A DNA stretch of 59,348 nucleotides from Aquificota bacterium (GTDB lineage Bacteria > Aquificota > Aquificia > Aquificales > Aquificaceae). Below the pieces are notes generated by a model. That model was not told the origin of the DNA and did not search any database. It saw nothing but the letters and a program-made list of their open reading frames with translations. The position numbers and the translations under genes are program-made. Location of the stretch: assembly GCA_030549905.1 (NCBI GenBank), contig JAUQQK010000012.1, positions 1 to 59,348 of the forward strand, written 5' to 3'. Shown in pieces: positions 1 to 6,478 of the stretch (its first letter is position 1; each line of letters opens with the position of its first letter).

Positions 1-1
1 C

Positions 2-30
2 GTTTAAATTCCACACGGTACATTAGCAAC
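2..30 (+). CRISPR. CRISPR-type direct repeat at the left edge, probably the last repeat of an array lying outside the window
   Basis: A 29-nt element begins GTTTAAATTCC and ends TACATTAGCAAC. Length, GTTT start and (A/C)AAC end are typical of repeats of type I-B and III systems in thermophiles. A second copy with two mismatches lies at 36219-36247. No further copy follows within the next several hundred bases, so if an array exists it lies to the left and this is its distal repeat. No cas gene is in the window. The identity rests on repeat-like form and on recurrence only. Confidence 0.6.
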
Positions 31-403
31 CCAACCTCACCACATAAAAAATAATAAGCAATGACAAGGATTTTGTCAAGGGGGTACCCCTCTCAAATGA
101 AGGTGCTTTGCCAAAAGTCCGAGGTTATGCAAACTTGAGTGTGATATTATCAAATTTAAATCCTTGTCTTTCAAGGCTTTGAAGCTTGTAGCATCAAGTC
201 ATCAATGCATCAAATCATCAAGATGCCTGTATGCTCAAGCATCAAGATGCTACAATAAAACCTATGAGCCAAAAGAAGAGGAAAGGACAAAGACCGCAAT
301 GACAGATAATCCCCTTGACTTTTAGCCCACTCAAAAGGAAGCCACACCTATTCAGTTGTCAAGATGACGAGGGGGCATAAAGCCCCCTCCTAAAAACCAT
401 CAG
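31..403. other. Non-coding stretch with degenerate ATCAA repeats and a GC hairpin
   Basis: No convincing gene is seen. At 191-252 the motif GCATCAA or TCATCAA recurs six to seven times in imperfect, partly tandem form. At 369-389 GAGGGGGC and GCCCCCTC form an 8-bp hairpin with a 5-nt loop, 15 nt beyond the stop of the phosphatase gene. No U-run follows it on either strand, so it is not a canonical terminator, though it may protect the mRNA 3' end. Confidence 0.5.
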
Positions 404-1144
404 TTATATCGTATCACCCTTTAGCCTTTTAATGGTTATAAAGGTTATGTTATCTTGTCCGCCTTTATTGAGGGCAAGCTCTGCAAGTTCAATGGGTGTA
501 AGTAAAAGTTCATGCTCTTCCAAAGGTTCCCACAGACCGTCCGAACAGATGAGGAAGCTCTCACAGTTATAAACGTCTTTCATATATATTTCAAACTCCC
601 TGAAAGAAGGGCTTCCTATGAGAGAGGAGCTTAGCATGTTTCTGAATGGGTGTCTTTTAGCCTGTTCTTGTGTTAAAAGTCCCATATCTACAAGTTCCTG
701 CACATGCGTGTGGTCTTTTGTTAGCTGTATGGCTTTCTCCTCTATGCAATATACCCTGCAATCTCCCACATTAAAGACCAAAGCCTTGTCTTCAAAAAGT
801 AGCACGCCTGCAAGGGCTGTGCCAAGACCTTCATAAAAGGGCTTTTCTCTGGCAAACTCCTCCAGCTTCTTCTGAGCTTCCTTAAGGGCTTTATAAAGCT
901 CTTCTTTGCTGATGGGTTCAAGCCCTGCAAGAGTTTTTAGCACCATCTTGCTTGCTATTTCTCCGCCTTCATGTCCTCCAAGACCGTCTGCCACCGCAAA
1001 GATAAAGTTATTACCCGTCAAAGTTATACATTCTGGCTCTTCCATAAACTCTTCACTTACCATAAGCTTGTGGATAAGCAGGGCATCTTCGTTTTTGTCC
1101 CTTATGCGTCCTCTGTGTGTAAAGTAGCACACCTTAACCTTCAT
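404..1144 (-). CDS. PP2C-family protein serine/threonine phosphatase
   Basis: This is a compact metal-dependent Ser/Thr phosphatase of the PPM/PP2C (Stp) family, about 246 aa and with no membrane segment, hence cytosolic. Family motifs appear in order: RDKNED near residue 17, ADGLGGHEGG near 53, GDCRVY in place of the usual GDSR, CSDGLW near 200, and GGQDNIT near 233. These supply the aspartates that bind the two metals. The ATG at 1144 is preferred to the adjacent TTG at 1147. It overlaps the 3' end of the sigma-54 activator gene by 11 nt, so the two are translationally coupled. The natural inference is that it dephosphorylates something in the same signalling module. No partner Ser/Thr kinase is in the window. 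Confidence 0.9.
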   Translation of the reverse strand: MKVKVCYFTHRGRIRDKNEDALLIHKLMVSEEFMEEPECITLTGNNFIFAVADGLGGHEGGEIASKMVLKTLAGLEPISKEELYKALKEAQKKLEEFAREKPFYEGLGTALAGVLLFEDKALVFNVGDCRVYCIEEKAIQLTKDHTHVQELVDMGLLTQEQAKRHPFRNMLSSSLIGSPSFREFEIYMKDVYNCESFLICSDGLWEPLEEHELLLTPIELAELALNKGGQDNITFITIKRLKGDTI

Positions 1145-2702
1145 CAATCCTAAGCTCTTTTAATTTCCTCCACAGGGTTGTGCGGTGCATGCCTAAAACC
1201 TTTGCGGCAAGGCTTTTGTTTCCTCCCACCTGCTCAAGGACCTTTTTTATCCTCTCCCTTTCCTCTTCCTTATCCTGTTTTGGTTCAGGGTCAAGTTGTA
1301 TGTCTTCGGGCTTTATCAGGCTTCCCTTACAGGTTATTACCGCATGCTCAATGAGGTTTTCAAGCTCCCTCACATTGCCGGGAAAATTGTAAGAAAGCAA
1401 GAGCTTCATGGCTTCGGAAGAAATGCCCTTTATCCTCCTTGAGTAGAGCCTTGAATACTTCTCAAGAAAGTAGCTGGCTAAGGCGGGTATGTCTTCCCTC
1501 CTCTCCCTGAGGGGTGGGAGGTGTAGCTTTACCACGCTCAGCCTGTAGTAGAGGTCTTCTCTGAAAAGCCCCTGTTTTATCAGTTCTTTGAGGTTCCTGT
1601 TGGTGGAGGCTATCAGCCTTATGTTTGCCCTTCTTGTTTTCGTGTCTCCGAGCCTTTCAAACTCCTTTTCCTGCACAAGGTGTAGTATCTTTGCCTGAAG
1701 ATGCAGGGGCATATCACCTATCTCATCAAGAAAGAGGGTTCCACCTTCGGCTAACTCTACCTTTCCGGGTTTGTCCTTTACCGCACCGGTGAAGGCTCCC
1801 TTTACGTAGCCAAATAACTCTGCCTCAAGCAGGGTCTCGGGTATGGCGGCGCAGTTTAACTTCACAAAAGGTCCGTTCCTTCTTGGAGAGGTGTAATGTA
1901 TGTATTTTGCCAGCAGGCTCTTGCCCGTGCCTGTTTCACCCTCTATAAGCACGTTTACATCATACTCGGAAACTGTCTGAGCCATGTCAAGCACCTTCTT
2001 GAAGGCAGGGCTTCTGCTCACTATGCTTTCTTCACCTTCTATACGGCACTCAGATATGGGAGGAACCACGTAAAGAGACACCACATAGCCAAAGCCAGAA
2101 GCCATGGGAGAGATAAGAAGCGAAGCCTTCTGCCTTCCGCAGGGAGTTTCCACGTATATGTCCGCACGCTCTCCCTCAGGAGGAAGGTCCTCCAAGGAAA
2201 GGTTTATAAGCTCTCTTATGTTTTTGCCCGTCAGCGTCTCTTCTTCGTCCCTGCAGAGCATTCTCTTTGCCACGCTGTTATGCTCTAACACAAAGCCTTC
2301 AAGGTCAAGTACCAATATGGCTTCCACTATGGAGTTCAAAACAGTTTCCTTATAAACCCTCTGACGTTCTGCCTCTATGATGCAATGGACTACATTGCTC
2401 ACATCTCTGAAAACCTCCACCACACCCACCAGCTCACCTTTTTCATACAGAGGCGACATGCTCCAGCAGGCACGTCTTGAGGAAATAAGCTCCACATCAT
2501 AAACCTGAACTCCCTCCCCTTCTTCCTCCACGTAGCCAAAGGGACAGCTATTACATATGGAAAAAAGCCCCTTACAGCTCCTGCCCTCAAGCTCCTCTAA
2601 GTTAAGAAGCTTTTTGGCAGACCTGTTGGTGTATATTACCTTAAAGTCTTTGTCTATTACTATAACCCCGTCAAAGAAACTATCATAAAGGCTAAAGTCC
2701 AT
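1134..2702 (-). CDS. Sigma-54-dependent transcriptional activator with two PAS domains
   Basis: This is an enhancer-binding protein that remodels sigma-54 RNA polymerase using ATP. Two PAS-like sensor domains occupy about residues 1-110 and 115-225. The AAA+ domain follows, with Walker A GETGTGKS, the sigma-54-contacting GAFTGA loop, Walker B LFLDEIGD and an RxNIRLIAST segment. A Fis-type helix-turn-helix ends the protein (LAAKVLGMHRTTLWRKLKEL). There is no response-regulator receiver domain, so the signal is sensed by PAS. The first PAS holds a cysteine cluster (SCKGLFSICNSCPF), a possible redox or metal site. A TATAAT box ends 8 nt before the ATG. The gene lies downstream of the DUF2173 and SCP2-like genes, whose sigma-54 promoter is its likely target. 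Confidence 0.93.
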   Translation of the reverse strand: MDFSLYDSFFDGVIVIDKDFKVIYTNRSAKKLLNLEELEGRSCKGLFSICNSCPFGYVEEEGEGVQVYDVELISSRRACWSMSPLYEKGELVGVVEVFRDVSNVVHCIIEAERQRVYKETVLNSIVEAILVLDLEGFVLEHNSVAKRMLCRDEEETLTGKNIRELINLSLEDLPPEGERADIYVETPCGRQKASLLISPMASGFGYVVSLYVVPPISECRIEGEESIVSRSPAFKKVLDMAQTVSEYDVNVLIEGETGTGKSLLAKYIHYTSPRRNGPFVKLNCAAIPETLLEAELFGYVKGAFTGAVKDKPGKVELAEGGTLFLDEIGDMPLHLQAKILHLVQEKEFERLGDTKTRRANIRLIASTNRNLKELIKQGLFREDLYYRLSVVKLHLPPLRERREDIPALASYFLEKYSRLYSRRIKGISSEAMKLLLSYNFPGNVRELENLIEHAVITCKGSLIKPEDIQLDPEPKQDKEEERERIKKVLEQVGGNKSLAAKVLGMHRTTLWRKLKELRIDEG

Positions 2703-2710
2703 ATTCTTAA

Positions 2711-2716
2711 ATTATA
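2711..2716 (-). promoter_or_regulatory. -10 box TATAAT 8 nt before the sigma-54 activator start
   Basis: The minus strand reads TATAAT, then 8 nt, then the ATG at 2702. It overlaps the stop codon of the upstream gene. No Shine-Dalgarno sequence lies between box and start, which suggests a leaderless mRNA and a promoter of its own for the activator. Confidence 0.55.
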
Positions 2717-3098
2717 GGCTCCAGTCGGTAGGAACCTTTGACATGAGCCTCAGGCTTTCCTCAAAGGAGGACATGTACTTCATGGCGGTAATCATGGAGC
2801 CTTTGAATTTTAGCCTTTTGGTTAGCATTGCTGCACGGGGACCCATCTCACCGGTGGCAAGCTTTTTCCAGTTTTCAGGGTTTGCCCACAGTTCAAAGTC
2901 ATACTTGTGGCTGTTTGCCTTACCTGCAGACTTTGCCTCTCCCTTTTCCACTATTAGCTCCACCGCCTGGTCTTCCTTGCCTTCCATGTAGTACTTTATG
3001 GAGGCAGAAAAGTCTTTTAGCTCAGTCCTTAGCTTTTCGTTTTTGTTCCACTCCTCAATATAGGCTTTTATCCACTCTTCCGAAAGAAACTTATACAT
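2712..3098 (-). CDS. SCP2 sterol-carrier-like domain protein
   Basis: This is a 128-aa soluble protein that resembles the SCP-2 sterol-carrier fold: an N-terminal helix, a central charged strand region (DQAVELIVEKGEAK), a GKANSHKYDFELWANPENW segment, and a C-terminal part with a GSMITAMKYMSSFE-like helix. Bacterial SCP2 proteins bind hydrophobic ligands, but the ligand here cannot be inferred. It has a Shine-Dalgarno GGAGGTGCGGA before its ATG. It lies between the DUF2173 genes and the sigma-54 activator on the same strand and is probably expressed from the sigma-54 promoter at 3881-3897. Confidence 0.7.
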   Translation of the reverse strand: MYKFLSEEWIKAYIEEWNKNEKLRTELKDFSASIKYYMEGKEDQAVELIVEKGEAKSAGKANSHKYDFELWANPENWKKLATGEMGPRAAMLTKRLKFKGSMITAMKYMSSFEESLRLMSKVPTDWSL

Positions 3099-3152
3099 TC
3101 CGCACCTCCAAAAAAATGAAAAAGGGGGAAGGCAGAAGCTTCCCCATTCGGT

Positions 3153-3488
3153 TTATTTACCCGCTTCCTCTCTCAGAGCCTTAAAGACCTCGTTGAAGGA
3201 TACTTCATCGTTATTCACGAACACACCCACATTACCCATTACGCATACAGAATACTTGGGACCCGTCAAAGCCCAGCCATGAAGAGGCGTCCATTCCTGT
3301 CCAGAAAAGGCTGTATATCCGTCGCACTGCATCTTAGCCATCATGTTGTTGGCGGCACACATTTCAGCTGCCATCGCCGCATGCTCTTCAGATATGTTGC
3401 CCCTGTAGGCAATGAGCTTGCCATCGTCAGAAAACTCTCCTGCTGCCCAAACTCCTTTGATTTGCATAAGCCTGTCAAGGTTCGCCAT
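3153..3488 (-). CDS. DUF2173 family protein, paralogue 2
   Basis: This 111-aa protein is a paralogue of its upstream neighbour (3501-3842). Both share a GEFxDDGxLxAYxGNI segment, an AAEMCAAN motif with a cysteine near residue 45, MQxxGxxAxxGQ, and a C-terminal CxMGNVGVFV stretch. The DUF2173 family is small, of unknown biochemical role, and roadblock-like in size and pattern; I recall it from sulfur- and hydrogen-oxidising bacteria. A GGAGGTATAGCC ribosome-binding site precedes the ATG. The two conserved cysteines (in MCAAN and in CVMGN) are the obvious candidates for function. The gene is probably co-transcribed from the sigma-54 promoter upstream of its paralogue. Confidence 0.8.
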   Translation of the reverse strand: MANLDRLMQIKGVWAAGEFSDDGKLIAYRGNISEEHAAMAAEMCAANNMMAKMQCDGYTAFSGQEWTPLHGWALTGPKYSVCVMGNVGVFVNNDEVSFNEVFKALREEAGK

Positions 3489-3500
3489 GGCTATACCTCC

Positions 3501-3842
3501 TTAGATGTATTTTGAAAGGATTTCAAAGGTTTTGTCAAAGTCCGCCTTATCAAGCTCTACAAAAACACCCACATTACCCATTATGCAGGCGGCGTATTTT
3601 CCGCCGGCTACCGCAAAGCCATAGACAGGATAAAAACCTCCCTGTCCTGTGTAGGCACTCCAGCCCTTTGCCTGCATGTTGCCCATGAGCTTGTTAGCGG
3701 CGCACATCATGGCGGCTATTTCTGCAGACTTCTCGTCAATGTTGCCATAGTAGGCAAGAAGCCTGCCATCGTCTGCAAACTCACCGGCCGCAACGGCGCC
3801 GGGTATGGACATAAGCTCCTTTAACTTGCTGAGCGTTGCCAT
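3501..3842 (-). CDS. DUF2173 family protein, paralogue 1
   Basis: This is the first gene of the minus-strand sigma-54 unit and encodes 113 aa. It begins with a helix ending in LMSIPGAVAAGEFADDG and shares the MMCAAN and CIMGNVGVFVELD motifs with paralogue 2. Pairwise similarity spans the full length, so the two arose by tandem duplication long ago. A strong ribosome-binding site (AAAGGAGGTGCAGAC) precedes the ATG, and a sigma-54 -24/-12 element ends about 39 nt upstream of the start. Its function is unknown. A roadblock-like, possibly dimeric small sensor or scaffold is one reading, made on size and pattern only. Confidence 0.82.
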   Translation of the reverse strand: MATLSKLKELMSIPGAVAAGEFADDGRLLAYYGNIDEKSAEIAAMMCAANKLMGNMQAKGWSAYTGQGGFYPVYGFAVAGGKYAACIMGNVGVFVELDKADFDKTFEILSKYI

Positions 3843-3880
3843 GTCTGCACCTCCTTTAAAGGTTTTTCATCTGAGTATTA

Positions 3881-3897
3881 CGCAATTTTCATGCCAC
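3881..3897 (-). promoter_or_regulatory. Sigma-54 (-24/-12) promoter for the DUF2173 unit
   Basis: The minus strand reads GTGGCATGAAAATTGCG, close to the consensus TGGCAC-N5-TTGCW. The GG and GC dinucleotides have the invariant 10 nt between them. Predicted transcription would start near 3870, leaving a leader of about 28 nt that contains the strong ribosome-binding site of the first DUF2173 gene. An activator gene lies in the same unit. Confidence 0.75.
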
Positions 3898-3967
3898 GCA
3901 CGCCCCTTTTACAAGGCATTGATTTTAAAAGCTTTTCTGGATTTGTGGGCTACGGGCATGTGTTTTA

Positions 3968-3988
3968 TGTTGCAACAATGTTGCAACA
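3968..3988. promoter_or_regulatory. Tandem palindromic upstream activator site, two copies of TGTTGCAACA
   Basis: The perfect 10-bp palindrome TGTTGCAACA occurs at 3968-3977 and again at 3979-3988, with one base between. The 11-bp centre-to-centre distance puts both on one DNA face. It lies about 100 bp upstream of the predicted sigma-54 transcription start, the usual place for an enhancer bound by a Fis-type activator. It also lies 48-69 bp upstream of def on the other strand, so an effect on def is possible. Confidence 0.65.
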
Positions 3989-3999
3989 GTTCTTAACCC

Positions 4000-4027
4000 T
4001 TGAAAGAAGAAAAACAGAGCATAAACT
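4000..4027 (+). promoter_or_regulatory. Putative sigma-70-type promoter of def
   Basis: TTGAAA at 4000-4005 and TAAACT at 4022-4027 are 16 nt apart. The -10 box ends 9 nt before the def ATG, and no Shine-Dalgarno sequence lies between, so the transcript would be nearly leaderless. Confidence 0.5.
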
Positions 4028-4036
4028 ATTACTCTT

Positions 4037-4546
4037 ATGGTTAGGCAGATACTGAGGTTTCCACACCCGCTTTTGAAGACGCCCACTAAGAGGGTGGATG
4101 TGATAGACAGGGAGATAAGGGAGCTTGTGAAGGATATGTTTGAAACCATGTATCATGCGGAAGGAGTGGGGCTTGCGGCAAACCAGATAGGTGAGAGCCT
4201 CAGGATAATGGTGATAGATACATCGCCCAAAAAGGAAGCCCCGCCCCTTAAGCTTGTCCTCATAAACCCGGAGGTCATACAAACGGAAGGAAGCATAAGG
4301 TATAGGGAAGGCTGTCTGTCCTTCCCCGGTCTTACAGTGGAGGTGGAAAGGTTTAGCAAGGTTGTGGTAAAAGCCCTTGACCTTGAAGGTGAAGAAAAAG
4401 AGTATGAGCTGGAGGGCTTTCCTGCCATAGTGTTCCAGCACGAGATGGACCACCTTGATGGTATAACCTTCATAGACAGGGTCAATGGACTAAAGAAAAG
4501 GCTCGCCCTTGACAAGTATGCCAAACTGCAGAAACAGAAGGCATGA
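4037..4546 (+). CDS. def: Peptide deformylase
   Basis: This metalloenzyme removes the formyl group from N-terminal formyl-methionine of nascent proteins. All three family motifs are present in a protein of normal length (169 aa): GVGLAANQIG near residue 44, EGCLSFPG near 96 whose cysteine binds the metal, and QHEMDHLDG near 140, which carries the HExxH-like metal ligands and catalytic glutamate. The ATG at 4037 gives the usual N-terminus (MVRQILRFPHPLLKTP). The stop overlaps the next gene start in ATGA form. Confidence 0.96.
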   Translation: MVRQILRFPHPLLKTPTKRVDVIDREIRELVKDMFETMYHAEGVGLAANQIGESLRIMVIDTSPKKEAPPLKLVLINPEVIQTEGSIRYREGCLSFPGLTVEVERFSKVVVKALDLEGEEKEYELEGFPAIVFQHEMDHLDGITFIDRVNGLKKRLALDKYAKLQKQKA

Positions 4547-4809
4547 AGGTGGAGCTCGTAGAGTTCTACCCCTTTGAAGTGTCAAACAGAAAGCCAAGGC
4601 TGTTAGCCTATGCGGATGTAAAGATTGACGGAAGGATTTTAATAAGGGGAATAAGGCTCTATGAGAGCAAGCATGGGGGCTATTTTATATCCATGCCCGA
4701 ATACAACCCGGAAACCGGCAGGGCTTTGGTGGAAATAGAGGACAAAGAACTCTTTGAGAAGATAAGAAGGGTGGTGGTGGATTACTACAAAGACCACATA
4801 AAGTCCTGA
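4543..4809 (+). CDS. SpoVG-like protein
   Basis: This 88-aa protein matches the small SpoVG family in length and pattern: an N-terminal beta strand (VELVEFYPFE), a central DVKIDGRILIRGIRLYES stretch, the hallmark GYFISMPEY near residue 46, and a C-terminal helix (LFEKIRRVVVDYY). SpoVG proteins bind nucleic acid and in several bacteria act as post-transcriptional or DNA-binding regulators. Here it is coupled to def by a 4-nt overlap. Its actual role cannot be read from the sequence. Confidence 0.75.
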   Translation: MKVELVEFYPFEVSNRKPRLLAYADVKIDGRILIRGIRLYESKHGGYFISMPEYNPETGRALVEIEDKELFEKIRRVVVDYYKDHIKS

Positions 4810-4857
4810 GGAGCCACAAGAAAAGCAACCTGCTGAGCCTCAATTACTCACAGGAAC

Positions 4858-4885
4858 TGTTAATATAATTGCCATTATATTAACA
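4858..4885. other. dif-like 28-bp palindrome, candidate Xer recombination site
   Basis: A perfect inverted repeat of two 12-nt arms (TGTTAATATAAT and ATTATATTAACA) surrounds TGCC. Read as Xer sites are, it is 11-6-11: left arm TGTTAATATAA, centre TTGCCA, right arm TTATATTAACA. The inner AATATAA and TTATATTAA parts resemble the dif half-site pattern (CATAA and TTATGTTAA). It sits 90 bp before an HTH/coiled-coil gene and about 730 bp before a tyrosine recombinase gene. An operator bound by the HTH protein is the alternative. Confidence 0.55.
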
Positions 4886-4974
4886 TACACTAAAGCCTCC
4901 TGACACTCTACTATCAGTTGCCATCTGACATCAATAATATATAATCAATATCAAATAACTGTAAGGAGGTAGTC

Positions 4975-5607
4975 ATGAATGATATCAGCTTTGATGTCAA
5001 GATAAAGGCGTCCGAGTATGCAAGCCTGACTGGTCTGTCTCTCAACACGGTAAAAAACCGCATAAAGGCTGGTGTGCTCAAAGGTAGCAAGGAAGAGGAT
5101 GGTGTGTGGTATGTGTATTTAACACAGGAGGAACTGGAACACCTAAGGAGCTTAAGGGAAAGAGAGGAAGAAGGAACTAAAAACCTGCAGGCAAACTTAG
5201 AGGGCATGAAATCCACCTTAGAAGGCAGTTTAATAGCCACTTACATGTCCGCCCTCATGATGAAGGAACAGCAAAAAGAACAACTCCTCCATGAGCTTTC
5301 AAGCCTTTATACACTTCTGGCTATAAGGGAAAAGGAGATGGAATTCCTGTTAAAGGAGTTAGAACTTTTGAGGGGCAAATGTGAGGCAGTAGAGCAAGAA
5401 AACAAGGAGCTAAAAGATAAGCTAAGAGAAAAAGAAGAGGAACTCGCCCAGTTTAAAGAAAAGCTAAAGGAAAAGGACTATATCATATCTCAAAAGGACT
5501 TAGAGCTACAGAGGGTGGTGCTTGATAAGGACAGGGAAATACTCAGCAGAGATATGGAGCTTTCCGTATTGAAGATGGAGCTGGAGAAGAGGAAAAGAAA
5601 GGAATAA
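4975..5607 (+). CDS. HTH and coiled-coil protein next to a recombinase gene
   Basis: I do not recognise this 210-aa protein as a named family. Residues about 10-60 resemble an excisionase/MerR-like winged helix (IKASEYASLTGLSLNTVKNRIKAG, then VWYVYLTQEEL). From residue 60 to the end it is a nearly unbroken charged coiled coil (heptads rich in E, K, L). It has a strong ribosome-binding site (AAGGAGGTAGTC). The 28-bp palindrome lies just upstream. The recombinase gene begins 10 nt after its stop. A DNA-binding, multimerising accessory factor for the recombinase, or an autoregulator binding the palindrome, are both reasonable; there is no direct proof for either. Confidence 0.7.
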   Translation: MNDISFDVKIKASEYASLTGLSLNTVKNRIKAGVLKGSKEEDGVWYVYLTQEELEHLRSLREREEEGTKNLQANLEGMKSTLEGSLIATYMSALMMKEQQKEQLLHELSSLYTLLAIREKEMEFLLKELELLRGKCEAVEQENKELKDKLREKEEELAQFKEKLKEKDYIISQKDLELQRVVLDKDREILSRDMELSVLKMELEKRKRKE

Positions 5608-5610
5608 AAT
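5605..5610 (+). promoter_or_regulatory. -10 box TAAAAT before the recombinase gene
   Basis: TAAAAT overlaps the stop codon of the upstream gene and ends 7 nt before the recombinase ATG. There is no ribosome-binding site between, so leaderless expression from this box is possible alongside read-through. Confidence 0.4.
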
Positions 5611-5617
5611 ATAAAAC

Positions 5618-6478
5618 ATGGATAGGCTTATAGAACTGTGGCTCAGGAGCCTATCAAGAAGCAAGAGCCAGAGAACGCTCATAACCTATAAAAACTGCCT
5701 TCAATCCTTTGAAAAGTTCTTAGGTGAGGGGAATAAACTTTTGGAAATAGACCCAAAAGTAATCTATTCCTATGCGGACAACTCAGAGCTTTCCGTTTCT
5801 TCGCTTTTTACACACCTTTCCGCCATAAAACGTTTTTATAGGTTTGCTTTTAGAAGGGGTATGCTGAGCAAAGAAGCCTATTCAGAGATAGAGTCGGTAA
5901 TTGAAGACTTAAGAGAGGAGCTTTCCTCTGCGGGACTGAGTAAAAAGCCGAAGGCACTCACGCAAGAAGAGCTTAAAAAAATATTTGACCATGTGAGAAA
6001 CACCAGATATGAGCGAGTATATAGCCTATTCCTTTACAGCGGTATAAGGCTTTCTGAGTATGCCCAGCTCAGGTCTGAGTTTTTTCAGAAGGATAAAAGC
6101 GGTATATACTGGCTCAGGCTTCCTGCGGAGATAACTAAAAGGAGGAAGGAAAGGATAGTTCCTGTAATAGGTCCTACAAAGGAAGAAACCTATGAAATAT
6201 CCCATAAGCTTGACCACTGGCTAAAAGACTATGAGAGCATGAGAATAAACACGGGCTCCCTTCAGGTATACACCAACAGACTGTCTCAGAAACTAAACAT
6301 TCCCTTCTCCGTGCATAGTTTCAGGCATACATACATAACCAATCTGGTAAATTCGGGCTTCCCTGCGGAGGTGGTTAAAGAGTTTGCGGGACATTCCAAT
6401 GTAAAAACCACCATAGACATATACTACCGTTTTAATCAGGAAAGGGCTAAAAGGCTGGTGGAAGACTTCCTGTTATGA
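5618..6478 (+). CDS. Tyrosine recombinase, Xer-like
   Basis: This 286-aa protein is a tyrosine site-specific recombinase with a SAM-like core-binding domain (residues about 1-100) and a catalytic domain. The full active set is visible: Arg144 in SGIRLSEYAQL, a lysine in the KRRKERIVPV beta hairpin, HSFR (His233, Arg236), His259 in FAGHS, and the nucleophile Tyr269 or Tyr270 in TIDIYYRF. Length fits XerC/D, XerH or archaeal XerA rather than phage integrases with extra arm-binding domains. Only one such gene is in the window, and it sits in a housekeeping context (its stop overlaps the trmD start). It is therefore a good candidate for the chromosome-dimer resolvase acting at the dif-like site at 4858-4885. 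Confidence 0.85.
   Translation: MDRLIELWLRSLSRSKSQRTLITYKNCLQSFEKFLGEGNKLLEIDPKVIYSYADNSELSVSSLFTHLSAIKRFYRFAFRRGMLSKEAYSEIESVIEDLREELSSAGLSKKPKALTQEELKKIFDHVRNTRYERVYSLFLYSGIRLSEYAQLRSEFFQKDKSGIYWLRLPAEITKRRKERIVPVIGPTKEETYEISHKLDHWLKDYESMRINTGSLQVYTNRLSQKLNIPFSVHSFRHTYITNLVNSGFPAEVVKEFAGHSNVKTTIDIYYRFNQERAKRLVEDFLL

Noticed and set aside
191-252. ATCAA repeats as a CRISPR array
   Set aside because: The units are far too short and irregular for repeats and spacers.
369-389. GC-rich hairpin as a Rho-independent terminator of the PP2C gene
   Set aside because: The stem is good, but neither strand has a U-run after it. It is recorded only as a hairpin.
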